Made by a program: the position numbers and the translations under genes. Under the pieces are notes generated by a model. It searched no databases, was not told where the DNA came from, and saw nothing but the letters and a program-made list of their open reading frames with translations. From Nitratidesulfovibrio termitidis HI1 (GTDB lineage: Bacteria; Desulfobacterota; Desulfovibrionia; Desulfovibrionales; Desulfovibrionaceae): a DNA stretch of 64,000 nt. Every line of letters begins with the position of its first letter. Position 1 is the stretch's first letter. This document shows positions 9,080-18,716 of the stretch, in pieces. The stretch spans positions 949,267 to 1,013,266 of the forward strand of contig NZ_KI632512.1 in NCBI RefSeq assembly GCF_000504305.1, given 5' to 3'.

Positions 9080-12000
9080 CTACTGTGATACGCAGAGCAC
9101 GTCGGTCGGCCAGGCTTTATTGAAATCGCAACCTCTGACGACTGGGCCGTTATCATTCCAATCCCCTAAACACACCGCATGATCTGAAGAGTACTCCGTT
9201 CCCGCCCAGTAGCGTGCACCAAGAGGCAGGCCGGAAGGCCACGGGGCATTTATGGCCCCAAACGGCGGGTCCACGGGCATGCCCGCGGAAGTGGCAGTCA
9301 AATACCCGTCTCCAGGCCCCATGTGATTCACTTCGGGCAAGCGCATGCCTTGGGATGCGCAGTAAGCTTTGGCACCTTCCCAATCCATTTCGCTCTGAGC
9401 CAACAGATATTCGGCAAGTGTCACCGTGGCCGTGTAGTTCTGGCCGTTCACCGTGGCCTGCACGGTGACGCTGCCGCCACCCGCATTCAGGCCGGTCAGC
9501 GTGGCCGTGGCCGCGCCGGAGGCGTCCGTGGCGGCCTGCTGGCCACTCAGGCTGCCCAGCGTGGAGCCGGAGATGACGGACCACGTCACCGGCAGGTTGC
9601 CCAGCCCGGCACCCGTCAGTTGCAGGGTCAGCCCGGACGTGCCGCCGTCGGCCATGATCTGCGTCGGGCTGGCCGTCAGGCTGCCGCCCGACACGGCGGA
9701 CACATCGATGGTGGCCGTGTAGTTCTGGCCGTTCACCGTGGCCTGCACGGTGACGCTGCCGCCGCCCGCGTTCAGGCCCGTAAGGGTCGCCGTGGCCGCG
9801 CCCGAGGCGTCCGTGGCGGCCTGCTGGCCGCTCAGCCCGGCCAGCGTGCCCCCGGAGGTGATCGACCACGTCACCGGCAGGTTGCCCAGCCCGGCACCCG
9901 TCAGTTGCAGGGTCAGCCCGGACGTGCCGCCGTCGGCCATGATCTGCGTCGGGCTGGCCGTCAGGCTGCCGCCCGCCACGGCGGACACATCGATGGTGGC
10001 CGTGTAGTCCTGCCCGTTCACCGTGGCCTGCACGGTGACGCTGCCGCCGCCCGCGTTCAGGCCGGTAAGGGTCGCCGTGGCCGCGCCGGAAGTATCCGTG
10101 GTGGCCTGCTGACCACTCAGGCTGCCCAGCGTGGAGCCGGAGGTGATCGACCACGTCACCGGCAAATTGCCGAGGCCCGCACCCGTCAGTTGCAGGGTCA
10201 GCCCGGACGTGCCGCCGTCGGCCTGGATCAGCGTCGGGCTGGCCGTCAGGCTGCCGCCGGTCATGGCGGACACATCCACCGTGGCCGTGTAGTTCTGCCC
10301 GTTCACCGTGGCCTGCACGGTGACGCTGCCGCCGCCCGCATTCAGGCCGGTCAGCGTGGCCGTGGCCGCGCCGGAGGCGTCCGTGGCGGCCTGCTGGCCG
10401 CTCAGCCCGGCCAGCGTGCCGCCGGAGATGACGGACCACGTCACCGGCAGGTTGCCCAGCCCGGCACCCGTCAGTTGCAGGGTCAGCCCGGACGTGCCGC
10501 CGTTGGCCATGATCTGCGCCGGGCTGGCCGTCAGGCTGCCGCCCGCCACCGAGGACACGTCCACCGTCGCCGTGTAGTCCTGCCCGTTCACCGTGGCCTG
10601 CACGGTGACGCTGCCGCCGCCCGCGTTCAGGCCGGTCAGCGTGGCCGTGGCCGCGCCGGAAGCATCCGTGGCGGCCTGCTGGCCGCTCAGGCCGGCCAGC
10701 GTGGAGCCGGAGATGACGGACCACGTCACCGGCAGGTTGCCCAGCCCGGCACCCGTCAGTTGCAGGGTCAGGCCGGACGTGCCGCCATTGGCCACTATCT
10801 GCGTCGGACTGGCCGTCAGGCTGCCGCCCGCCACGGCGGACACATCGATGGTGGCCGTGTAGTCCTGCCCGTTCACCGTGGCCTGCACGGTGACGCTGCC
10901 GCCGCCCGCGTTCAGGCCGGTAAGGGTCGCCGTGGCCGCGCCGGAGGCGTCCGTGGCGGCCTGCTGGCCGCTCAGCCCGGCCAGCGTGCCCCCGGAGGTG
11001 ATCGACCACGTCACCGGCAGGTTGCCCAGCCCGGCACCCGTCAGTTGCAGGGTCAGGCCGGACGTGCCGCCGTCGGCCTGGATCAGCGTCGGGCTGGCCG
11101 TCAGTTCGCCTCCGGTGATTTGCGCGAGGTTCGGCACTTCCAGCGGGAAGGTTTCCGACGTGTTGCCCGCCTTGGCCGTAAGGTCCACCATGCCCCCGCC
11201 GGGCTTGCTGACGGTGCCCGTCACCGTGCCGCCGGGACCGGTCAGGTCGGATGTGGGGGTCACTGTGGCCCCGTCGTCCACGGAAAGATCCATCCGCACG
11301 CCGGAGGGATACCGGCCAAAGCCGTCCTGCAGACGCAACACGAACTCCCGGGTTTCCCTGTTGTAGCTCAGCAGGGTGATGCGGTACGCGCCGTCCTTGG
11401 CCCGGTATTCCAGAATGATCCGGTTTTCGCGGTCCACGAATTCGTGCTTGGCGCCGGACACCGTGCGCAGTTCCGAAACCTTGGAAGGAGATATCTGCTC
11501 TTCCCACGGCATGTCGAAATGCCAGGTAACATTCAGGCCGAACTCGGTGTCGGTACGGCCCTGCTCCGTGGCCCGTTGCGAAACGAAACCCGACACCAGC
11601 GGAATGGGCGTGTATTCCACGCCGTACGACCACACCTTGGGGTCCTTCTCCAGGTCGTCCGCGCCGAAGACGCCCACGTGGTCACCATACCACTGGCTGT
11701 AGGCGCCGGTCAGCGCCACGTGCCGGTAGAATGGCAGATACGCCTTCAGCCGCGCGTCCCAGCCCTCTGCCGGGCGTTCCTGAATCAGCGAACTGTCGAA
11801 GTCGGGCGAATCCTTCCAGCCGGACAGCGGGTAATAGTAGTTGGTCGAAAGGCGCAGCCAGTCGTACTGCGCTTCCGCGCCCACCCCGCCGCGCTGGTGC
11901 CCGCGCGTGATGTCGTGGTCGTAGAAGGCGTTGTACCCCAGCATCAGGTTGCCGGCGTCCTTCTCGTCCACGGCGAACGGGTACCAGCGCTGCCCCAGGC

Positions 12001-12859
12001 CGAAGTTGCCCATCCAGCGGTCGTCGGTGCTTTGCGCGGCCATGGACCGCACGCCCACCTGACTGAAGATGGTGGTGTACCGGCTGTCGTAGAACGGCAG
12101 CAGCACGTCGCCTTCACCCCGGAAGTAGCCGTCCCAGTCTATGGTGAAATTCAGCCGCGCGCGGCCACCGTCCACCAGGTCGGAGACCGCCGCCTCGCCC
12201 ATGGAATTCAGGAAGCCAAGGCTGCGAGACAAGGCCCTGTCCTGCGCCCGGCGGGAAAGGTCGATATCATCGTAATCGCCATAGCCGCCGTCCATGTCCC
12301 TGCGCAGGGCGTCGCGCCGGTCAAAGAACGGATCGTCGTCGGGGTTGAAACCGTAGGCGTCAAGGCCATACCCAAGACCGGAACGCAGATACGAGGCGGC
12401 GCGCTGGCCACGGTCCGACGGGCCGTGGTCCGAAGAGCCGCCCGCCTTGCGCATGGTGCCGTCCTGATGATAGCCGAGGCCCTCGTCACGGCCCGGCTCC
12501 AGAGGGCCGGGGGCATCCAGCAGCGAGGCGAACTGCTCCAGCAACACCGCCGTCATGGAACGAGGCATGTCCAGGGTTCGCGCCGGGGCGCTGGTGGCTC
12601 CTTCCGCTGCGGGTATCCATATCCATGCAGTTTCGCTGTCCGGATCGGAAGCGGAAGCGACCACCACGGCTGCCGCAGGAGGCACGGGCACCAGCCCCAC
12701 AAGGGCGCGCTGCCGACCAGGCGAATGTTGTGAACCCTCTACCATACGGCCCACGCCAGCACTGCATCCGGAAAGAATGATCATCGAGCACAGAAGTGCG
12801 ATCAACAGTATGGCTGCCGGGCTTTCCGCGCTACAAAACCTGTGTCGGAAGCTACGCAT
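9080..12859 (-). CDS. Intimin/invasin-family inverse autotransporter adhesin
   Basis: 1259 aa. The start at 12859 follows GGAGGGAG; the frame stays open upstream to 13165, but that part lacks a ribosome site. A signal peptide ends in a lipobox (ILSGC, Cys32). Residues ~230-450 form an inverse-autotransporter beta-barrel domain (FTIDWDGYFRGEGDVLLPFY, NAFYDHDITRGHQRGGVGAE, GYNAFYD, FVSQRATEQGRTDTEFGLN). A divergent Ig-like domain (~500-580) leads into six almost identical 95-aa Big_1-type repeats (~582-1150). The C-terminal ~109 aa look C-type-lectin-like: WEGAKAYCASQGMRLPE, YWAGTEY, paired cysteines. This is the intimin/invasin layout, with barrel in the outer membrane and passenger exported C-terminally. 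Target unknown. The lipobox is unusual for this family. Confidence 0.9.
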   Translation of the reverse strand: MRSFRHRFCSAESPAAILLIALLCSMIILSGCSAGVGRMVEGSQHSPGRQRALVGLVPVPPAAAVVVASASDPDSETAWIWIPAAEGATSAPARTLDMPRSMTAVLLEQFASLLDAPGPLEPGRDEGLGYHQDGTMRKAGGSSDHGPSDRGQRAASYLRSGLGYGLDAYGFNPDDDPFFDRRDALRRDMDGGYGDYDDIDLSRRAQDRALSRSLGFLNSMGEAAVSDLVDGGRARLNFTIDWDGYFRGEGDVLLPFYDSRYTTIFSQVGVRSMAAQSTDDRWMGNFGLGQRWYPFAVDEKDAGNLMLGYNAFYDHDITRGHQRGGVGAEAQYDWLRLSTNYYYPLSGWKDSPDFDSSLIQERPAEGWDARLKAYLPFYRHVALTGAYSQWYGDHVGVFGADDLEKDPKVWSYGVEYTPIPLVSGFVSQRATEQGRTDTEFGLNVTWHFDMPWEEQISPSKVSELRTVSGAKHEFVDRENRIILEYRAKDGAYRITLLSYNRETREFVLRLQDGFGRYPSGVRMDLSVDDGATVTPTSDLTGPGGTVTGTVSKPGGGMVDLTAKAGNTSETFPLEVPNLAQITGGELTASPTLIQADGGTSGLTLQLTGAGLGNLPVTWSITSGGTLAGLSGQQAATDASGAATATLTGLNAGGGSVTVQATVNGQDYTATIDVSAVAGGSLTASPTQIVANGGTSGLTLQLTGAGLGNLPVTWSVISGSTLAGLSGQQAATDASGAATATLTGLNAGGGSVTVQATVNGQDYTATVDVSSVAGGSLTASPAQIMANGGTSGLTLQLTGAGLGNLPVTWSVISGGTLAGLSGQQAATDASGAATATLTGLNAGGGSVTVQATVNGQNYTATVDVSAMTGGSLTASPTLIQADGGTSGLTLQLTGAGLGNLPVTWSITSGSTLGSLSGQQATTDTSGAATATLTGLNAGGGSVTVQATVNGQDYTATIDVSAVAGGSLTASPTQIMADGGTSGLTLQLTGAGLGNLPVTWSITSGGTLAGLSGQQAATDASGAATATLTGLNAGGGSVTVQATVNGQNYTATIDVSAVSGGSLTASPTQIMADGGTSGLTLQLTGAGLGNLPVTWSVISGSTLGSLSGQQAATDASGAATATLTGLNAGGGSVTVQATVNGQNYTATVTLAEYLLAQSEMDWEGAKAYCASQGMRLPEVNHMGPGDGYLTATSAGMPVDPPFGAINAPWPSGLPLGARYWAGTEYSSDHAVCLGDWNDNGPVVRGCDFNKAWPTDVLCVSQ
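9420..11115 (-). repeat. Six 285-bp Big_1-type repeats in the invasin gene
   Basis: The landmark for YTATI/V recurs at 9431, 9716, 10001, 10286, 10571 and 10856, exactly 285 bp (95 aa) apart. Differences between units are few, and variant blocks (SITSGGTLAGL vs SVISGSTLGSL) are shuffled between units, suggesting recombination or gene conversion. Confidence 0.92.
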
Positions 12860-13761
12860 GGAGACTCCCTCCGAAGCATTCCACCCCAGACAGCGCTCTT
12901 GAGCCGCCCGGAATTTCGGAGAGAGTACATTTCCTCTACTCTTTTTTTTCTCACCTTCCCTCGCAAGCCACCTTTGCTCTGGCGCGGGAGCAACCGCATG
13001 ATGCACCGCCCAACAAATCGTAAACAAATATAAACCCTGACGGCATATATATCGCACAACAAAATAAGACATGAAAGAATGCCCGAAGTGCCATTTCCAG
13101 AGTTTGCGCCCTGCCGGGGGCCGCTTCAAATGCCGTCGGCGCGGCAGTGAGTACTCGTGGAACACCGCCTGGGCACTTGTCCCTCTTGCCTACATGGGGA
13201 AGCTCAAGACGTCGGGACTCGTTATTCATGGCGTGCCGGTGGTTCGACAACGCTTTCGAGTCAGGGCGAGAGTCCCGATGCCGGAGCCCATGTTCCGCAT
13301 CTGTCACGCCGGTCGCGCACGAGGAAAAATGCCGGGCCCTGCCCTTTCAGCGCGATGAACGCCCCCCGGCACGCACCGCCCTGGACAGGAAAAAAGCGGC
13401 CCGGATGCGAGGGGCTGTTGCCGCAGCCGCCAGCACATCCGGGCCACTTCGGAGGGCTCCGGGGGATCGGGAATGCATTACCTTGGTCAGAAAAGGGGGA
13501 GCCCCACAACGATTCAGGATTATGGGCTTCCGGCAGGAGGCGCCTTGAACTGACCCAGCCTGCACCGCTCATGAAGTTTCTGCATGTAAACCATACGTCA
13601 ATGACCCAGCAAGGCTCTTTCTTCCTGATGTGAGACACATGTAAGAATGTCTGTGGTTTGGTAAAAAGGAAGGCCCTAATCATCGATAGATTTTAGTCTG
13701 GCTCCAGTTTTGCGACTGTCAATGAACACCGGATTGCAAAGGGACACCTTGAGGGATGGCT
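12860..13761. other. Divergent intergenic region between invasin and TPR gene
   Basis: About 900 bp without a convincing gene. The part just upstream of the invasin start is AT-rich up to about 13070. A plus frame from 13071 begins with one zinc-knuckle-like pair (MKECPKC) but lacks the second pair and a ribosome site, so it may be a remnant. The AT-rich 13600-13750 stretch likely carries the promoter of the TPR gene. Confidence 0.45.
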
Positions 13762-15285
13762 ATGCATAAGGGAAAGAAAAAACCGTTAGCAGCCAAGAAA
13801 GGGGCCAATCTGCCCGAACTCTTTCATCGTGCCATCAGCCACCATAAGAACGGTCAGTTGCAGGAAGCACTGACCATCTATGACCGCATACTTGCGCTCA
13901 AACACGACCATGTCGATGCCCATACTAATCGCAGTGTTGCGTTGCGCCAGATGGGTCGTTATGCCGAATCCCTGGCAAGTTGCGACAGGGCCATCGCGCT
14001 TAAACCCGACTACGCTAGGGCTCATTGCGAACGAGGCATCGTACTGACCAGCCTTGGTCGCCATGACGAGGCCTTGGCGAGCTACGACCGAGCCATCGCG
14101 CTCAAGCCTGATCTTGTCGTGGCCCATGGCAATCGTGCAGGCATACTGTACGAGATGGGCCGTTATGCGGAGGCTGTGGCGGGCTGCGACCGAATCATCG
14201 CTCGCAGAGCCGACGACATACACGCACATCACAATCGCGCCAACGCATTGCTGAAGCTTGGTCGCTATGATGAAGCGTTGGCGGGTTGCAACCGCGTCAT
14301 AGCGCTCGACCCGCAACATGCCTCCGCATGGCTCAAGAAGGCGCTGATGCAGTTGCTGCTCGGCAACTATGCAAAAGGACTTGTGAACTACGAGTGGCGC
14401 TGGCGATGCACAGGCGAGCTTGGACCACGTGATTTCATGGCCACCCTGCCCCAATGGCATGGCGAACCGATCGCGGACAAGACCATCCTGCTGCATGCCG
14501 AACAGGGACTGGGCGATTCCATCCAGATGCTGCGATACCTGCCGCTGGTAAAAGCAAGGGCCGCGCGCGTCCTGCTGGAAGTGCCCGAAACGGTCCAGCC
14601 GCTGCTGGGGCCGCTGACCGACGGCGTCCCCCTGCTCACACGGCGTTCGCTCCTGCCGTCGTTCGATGTGCATTGCCCGCTGATGAGCCTGCCGCTCGCC
14701 TTCGGTACCCGCCCGGACACCATCCCGGCACCGGTTCCGTATCTGACGGTCCCGGCTGGGCGCATGGCGACGTGGCGGAGTCGCCTGCCCAAATCCACAA
14801 GGTCGCGCGTCGGGCTCGTCTGGTCCGGTTCCACCTGGCATCTGCACGACCGCGAGCGCAGCATCGCGCTCGACCGCCTCGCCCCGCTGCTGCGCCTTCC
14901 CGGCATTTCCTTTCTCAGCCTGCAGCGGGAATACCGGGACACGGACCTGCCCGCCCTCGCGCGCCTGCCGATTGAACGCATCGACGGCGCGCTTGCCGAC
15001 CTGGGGGACACCGCGGCGGCCATCGGGCAGTGCGACCTGGTCATTTCGGTCGATACCGCGGTTGCGCACCTTGCGGGCAGCCTGGGCAGGCCACTGTGGC
15101 TCTTGCTGCCCTACGTCCCCGACTGGCGCTGGCTGCTCGGCCGGGCCGACAGCCCCTGGTATCCCGGCGCGCGGCTGTTCAGGCAGGACAAGCCCGATGA
15201 TTGGGAAAGCGTCATCGCCGACGTGGCCAACGAGCTTCCGGCGTTCGTTGCAGGTGTGCACCATGCCGGGCGCGACGGCGGGTAA
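13762..15285 (+). CDS. TPR protein with C-terminal glycosyltransferase-9-like domain
   Basis: 507 aa from ATG 13762, chosen because GAGGG at 13751 gives normal spacing to it; an ATG at 13756 lies directly against GAGGG. The basic N-terminus (MHKGKKKPLAAKKG) is followed by about six TPR units to residue ~215 (AHTNRSVALRQMGRYAESLA, AHCERGIVLTSLGRHDEALA, AHHNRANALLKLGRYDEALA). After a YEWRWRC linker comes a fold like heptosyltransferase/GT9: LLHAEQGLGDSIQMLRYLP, VGLVWSGS, and DLVISVDTAVAHLAGSLGRPLWLLLP. This TPR-GT9-like combination is common in Desulfovibrio and other bacteria. A role in protein or surface glycan modification is inferred, not shown. No signal peptide. Confidence 0.85.
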   Translation: MHKGKKKPLAAKKGANLPELFHRAISHHKNGQLQEALTIYDRILALKHDHVDAHTNRSVALRQMGRYAESLASCDRAIALKPDYARAHCERGIVLTSLGRHDEALASYDRAIALKPDLVVAHGNRAGILYEMGRYAEAVAGCDRIIARRADDIHAHHNRANALLKLGRYDEALAGCNRVIALDPQHASAWLKKALMQLLLGNYAKGLVNYEWRWRCTGELGPRDFMATLPQWHGEPIADKTILLHAEQGLGDSIQMLRYLPLVKARAARVLLEVPETVQPLLGPLTDGVPLLTRRSLLPSFDVHCPLMSLPLAFGTRPDTIPAPVPYLTVPAGRMATWRSRLPKSTRSRVGLVWSGSTWHLHDRERSIALDRLAPLLRLPGISFLSLQREYRDTDLPALARLPIERIDGALADLGDTAAAIGQCDLVISVDTAVAHLAGSLGRPLWLLLPYVPDWRWLLGRADSPWYPGARLFRQDKPDDWESVIADVANELPAFVAGVHHAGRDGG

Positions 15286-15403
15286 TGCGACACCGCACGC
15301 GAATATGCAGCAGGTTGCTCCCCGGATGATTCCTTCCGGCTACGCTCGGCTCCACCTGCCCACCGACGTCTTGCCGGTGGGTATTTGACGTTTGCGGAAT
15401 GCG

Positions 15404-15676
15404 TTATCTGGCCAGTTCGGTCCGGTTGATCGCGCCGGCGCTGACCAGCATGCGCAGACGGGCCGAGCGTCATTCCGCCTGGCTGCGGATGCGTTCCTGC
15501 TGCGCATCGAAGAATGCGGCCTGGGTGTTGAGGTGTAGTAGTCCCGACCTGAGCTCGCACCTGCCCTCTTGCAGGAGATGATGCAAGACCAGATCGGGAC
15601 TACCGCAATTCCCCTGCACGCGGTGCCGCAAAATCGGAACGGCACTCCAGATCAATCCTGAGCTAATAAATATCAA
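15404..15676 (-). pseudogene. Decayed fragment, possibly C-terminus of a TolC-like outer membrane factor
   Basis: The minus strand reads as one protein-like stretch: LLQEGRCELRSGLL, then NTQAAFFDAQQERIRSQAE, an in-frame TGA at 15472-15470, then RSARLRMLVSAGAINRTELAR and a TAA. The helical, Gln/Ala-rich pattern ending in an L..aGaI..t(d/e)L motif recalls the last helices of TolC/NodT-type factors, and TGA may replace a TGG. No start, ribosome site or upstream part of such a protein is visible. Family assignment is tentative. Confidence 0.3.
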
Positions 15677-15691
15677 GCCTTGGCATACATC

Positions 15692-16129
15692 TTATTGTTT
15701 CTTTTTTGCTTTTTCGTCGACAACGCGGCGTCGCTCCCACAACTGCATATCTGTCATCTTCTTGCGACGCGCGCGCTGCAACGATTTGCAGACCAGCGGA
15801 ACTCCTTTCTTGTAGCCCCACTTCTCTCGATATCCGTCAGGGTCCATTTCATGTTGCGCAAGATGCTTCCTAGTAATTATCTTGAAGGACTTGCCGCACT
15901 CAAGACAGGTAATGCTTCGCTCCTTGATGGCTTTTGCCATCTGCTTCTTGTCAGCACGACTGCGGCTCTGGGCGCACTCATCCGCCGCGATCCTTACGTC
16001 CGACTGCGAAGCCTCCTGAAGGGTTCTGGCAATCGCCCGAGCCATGCTCATCATCTCTTCTGCCGTCATCGTCCTCACAGAGGCTTGCGCTCTGACGAGT
16101 TCCAAAGCCGCCTTGAGCAAATCATCCAT
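15692..16129 (-). CDS. MucR/Ros-family zinc-finger transcriptional regulator
   Basis: 145 aa from ATG 16129 (MDDLLKAALEL); GAGAGG gives proper spacing to this ATG rather than to the one two codons upstream at 16135. The C-terminal half holds the Ros/MucR finger: CLECGKSF followed by HLAQH, then DPDGYREKWGY and VCKSLQRARRKKM. The N-terminal part is helical (LVRAQAS... TAEEMMSMARAIARTL). Members bind AT-rich DNA and often control surface polysaccharides, biofilm or islands. Its neighbourhood of adhesin genes makes that target set plausible but unproven. A Lys-rich tail (DEKAKKKQ) ends the protein. Confidence 0.9.
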   Translation of the reverse strand: MDDLLKAALELVRAQASVRTMTAEEMMSMARAIARTLQEASQSDVRIAADECAQSRSRADKKQMAKAIKERSITCLECGKSFKIITRKHLAQHEMDPDGYREKWGYKKGVPLVCKSLQRARRKKMTDMQLWERRRVVDEKAKKKQ

Positions 16130-16429
16130 GGCCATACCTCTCGTTTGAATTGTTGGCTGGAATAGGATGTAGCGTTAACCTGCTATAGTACTTAACATGG
16201 TTTTCTCACATTTTGCTGCCACAATAGCAACGACAGGGAAACGCTGCATACCACGACCACCTCGCCCCCTAGCGTTGGAACTCCCCGGACAGCTCATCCT
16301 TCACGCAATCACATGCGTTGCACAATGCTGCACAAGGGAAATATCAGGTCGGCACGGTAGACTGTTTGCCAGATATCCCTCCCGTGCCCATCTACGTCGC
16401 ACGGATGGCGAGAAATCCGGAGGAATCCC

Positions 16430-16924
16430 ATGCCTGAATCCGCGAGATGGAGGCCCGAGGGCTTATGTCCGATGGCTCTCCCGGCACTATACTTGTTGTG
16501 CATTCTTGCAATGTTGTCGGGGTGCGGCACGCGACATCACGACTACCCCGCGGAACGGGGCCGCGCGTGGGCGGGGGCGACGCACGGCAGATCGTACGAT
16601 GGATTCGGCGGCCCGACCTGGCACCGCCACATGCCCGCGCGCCACCATGAACGGCTCCGGCCAGCCCCCGACCACGGGGCAAAAGCAGGACCGCCGCAAA
16701 GACAACACCACATGCGCGACGAGGAAGGCCCCGGACCTCGCCGACATCGCTCGGGGAATCCCCGTCCCCGGCGACACTTGAACGATCACCCCGCCGCGGA
16801 GGGGCGCCAGCAACAGCATGTCCGGCCGCCCAATACTGACAGGCAGGACATACGGGATTCCGTGGGCAGGACCGGACACGGCTCGCGGCGTCAAGCCGGG
16901 CGGGCTGGACAGGTTGGGCGCTGA
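16430..16924 (+). CDS. His/Arg-rich lipoprotein, unknown function
   Basis: 164 aa. GGAGGA at 16418 is well spaced before ATG 16430. An N-terminal hydrophobic segment (ALPALYLLCILAMLSGC) ends in a clear LSGC lipobox at residue 32, predicting lipid anchoring in the envelope. The mature part is low-complexity and rich in His, Arg, Gly and Pro (GTRHHDYPAERGR, WHRHMPARHHERL, QRQHHMRDEE). No domain is recognised. His clusters could bind metal or interact with acidic surface polymers, but this is only a guess. Flanked by the MucR-type regulator (divergent) and a DUF2157-like membrane protein (same strand). Confidence 0.68.
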   Translation: MPESARWRPEGLCPMALPALYLLCILAMLSGCGTRHHDYPAERGRAWAGATHGRSYDGFGGPTWHRHMPARHHERLRPAPDHGAKAGPPQRQHHMRDEEGPGPRRHRSGNPRPRRHLNDHPAAEGRQQQHVRPPNTDRQDIRDSVGRTGHGSRRQAGRAGQVGR

Positions 16925-17156
16925 CCTCCTGGTCCAGGCATGCGCCCCCCCCTTCCCGGTTGCGGAGATGCCGTACCACCATGCTGCGAACGCGGCATGG
17001 CCGGGCGGTCGCCTCTCTCCGTCCACGGCCAGCCAGCAAAACTATGGCACGGCGTTGTCACGTACCGCGCTTTGGCACCTTGATGTCCAGCGAAAACCGT
17101 TCGCAACCGACAATGCAGCAGAACGTTCAATGCGCCGATCGCGCATCTAAGCATGG

Positions 17157-18233
17157 ATGGTAAAGATGGAGCTCAGCAAAAAGCATCTGCGCATCGTCCG
17201 CAAAGCGCTGGATGGATGGCAATCCGAAGGGATCCTGACCACAGGGGAACGCACTCGGTTGGAGGAGAGCATTTCGGCTTCCTCTTTTGACTGGCAACGT
17301 TTGGCGCGCTACGCTTTATGGATTGCCATCGCCTGCCTCGTTACCGCATTGGGAAGCCTATTCTCAGACAGTTATTTACTGGAACAGCTGCTCCTGATAT
17401 TCCAGCTATCCGCCATTTACCGCGCCGTTCTTTCTGGAACTATTTCCGTGGCGTTATACGCATGGGGTTTTACACGCCGCCATCGGCATCCTGAGCGTCG
17501 ATATACCAACGAAGCATTGCTCTCCATAGGGGTTATCGCAACTGCAATAGGCATATGGCAGCTGGGCGTTGCCCTGAGCACAGACAATAACAATCCCGCG
17601 CCGCTCCTTCTCATGGGGTGCGGTATTTATGCCACGATCGGATGGTTTGGCCGTTCAGGACTTGTATGGACGTTCTTTCTGCTATCCCTTGGCAGCTACG
17701 TTGGCCTGGAAAGCGGCTATCAATCCGGCTGGGGTGCATACTGGCTTGGCATGAACTACCCCTTGCGGTTCGTGCTGTTCGGAGCATTACTGACCATGGC
17801 GGCGTATGCGCTGCGTTCGCCGTTGATGCACAGGGGGCTTGAGCGCGTAACCTTGTCCATGGGCCTGCTTTATCTATTCGTTGCGCTGTGGATATTGTCT
17901 ATTTTTGGAAACCTTGATTCCGGGCGATGGCAGGGCACACGGCAGTCGGAGCTTTTTGAATGGAGCCTTCTCTTCGCCATCGCCGCATGTACCGCAATAT
18001 GGGTGGGGCTGCGCACAGACTGCGGCATGCTGCGTGGATTTGGCATCACGTTTCTTGGAATAAACATCTATACAAGATATTTCGAAATCTTTTGGGACAG
18101 CATACATAAAGTCGTTTTTTTCACGGTACTGGCCGTGAGCTTTTTCCTGATCGCGCGCCATGCGGAACGCATTTGGCAACCGGCAAGCCATCGTGGGGCG
18201 CGAGACGCCAGCCCCCCCGGACCACCTGACTAG
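17157..18233 (+). CDS. DUF2157-like polytopic membrane protein
   Basis: 358 aa (or 355 from ATG 17166; neither start has a strong ribosome site). The N-terminus is soluble and helical (KKHLRIVRKALDGWQSEGILTTGER), as in the DUF2157 family. About eight to nine hydrophobic segments follow, such as ALWIAIACLVTALGSLF, VVFFTVLAVSFFLIA and LLSIGVIATAIGIW. The tail is short and charged. Inner-membrane location is clear; function is not known for the family. A strong terminator follows about 270 bp downstream. Confidence 0.82.
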   Translation: MVKMELSKKHLRIVRKALDGWQSEGILTTGERTRLEESISASSFDWQRLARYALWIAIACLVTALGSLFSDSYLLEQLLLIFQLSAIYRAVLSGTISVALYAWGFTRRHRHPERRYTNEALLSIGVIATAIGIWQLGVALSTDNNNPAPLLLMGCGIYATIGWFGRSGLVWTFFLLSLGSYVGLESGYQSGWGAYWLGMNYPLRFVLFGALLTMAAYALRSPLMHRGLERVTLSMGLLYLFVALWILSIFGNLDSGRWQGTRQSELFEWSLLFAIAACTAIWVGLRTDCGMLRGFGITFLGINIYTRYFEIFWDSIHKVVFFTVLAVSFFLIARHAERIWQPASHRGARDASPPGPPD

Positions 18234-18505
18234 AGCGCACGAAAAGGCGACGCTTGTCACGCGCGGCGGAGTCGCCTGCTTGCGACCGAACCCGTTCATC
18301 CACGCCCCGTGCTGAAAGTGCTGAAGGCAGGTACGCTGCACCACCCGCAACGAGCCTGCGTGCTCGAGGCTGATGCGACGGAGACAGCAGTGAGGTTGCG
18401 CCTGCGGCGGCCCGCAGCCAGAGAGCGCGTCGCGACGGGCAGGTGATCAAGCCAATGCAGGTCCGACCACACAGAGCCCTCGGCCACGATACTCCGGCGG
18501 AACTG
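18234..18505. other. Intergenic stretch, nothing recognised
   Basis: GC-rich with short overlapping frames only; no gene, RNA or repeat that I can support. Confidence 0.4.
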
Positions 18506-18547
18506 GTTTTTGCCTCAGGCCAGCCATGTCCGACCTGAGGCAAAAAA
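18506..18547. terminator. Bidirectional intrinsic terminator
   Basis: Stem tgcctcagg (18511-18519) pairs with cctgaggca (18534-18542). A T-run precedes and an A-run follows, so it can end transcripts from either side: the DUF2157-like gene on plus and the BOF gene on minus. Confidence 0.8.
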
Positions 18548-18716
18548 CGGGAAAATCCTCACACCGAACGGCCCGGGGCTGGGGGCATCTTCACACACCC
18601 CCGGCAACCTGCACCATTGGGAACCGGCAAGAGGTAGCCCGGAAAGGCCCAGGTTCGGCATATCCTGGCAATATGGTTCGTTTGCATTTCCAACAAAACA
18701 GTGTTCCCTCCCTTGC

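Noticed and set aside
9420-11115. Regular 285-bp repeats considered as a CRISPR-like array
   Set aside because: Units are fully coding, without short repeat/unique spacer alternation; they are protein domain repeats.
9323-12733. Plus-strand frame of 1136 codons
   Set aside because: Antisense to the invasin gene, which has signal peptide, barrel and repeats; the plus product is low-complexity Arg/Gly/His.
13071-13358. Small zinc-finger protein starting MKECPKC
   Set aside because: Only one cysteine pair, no ribosome site, and the rest of the product is not domain-like.
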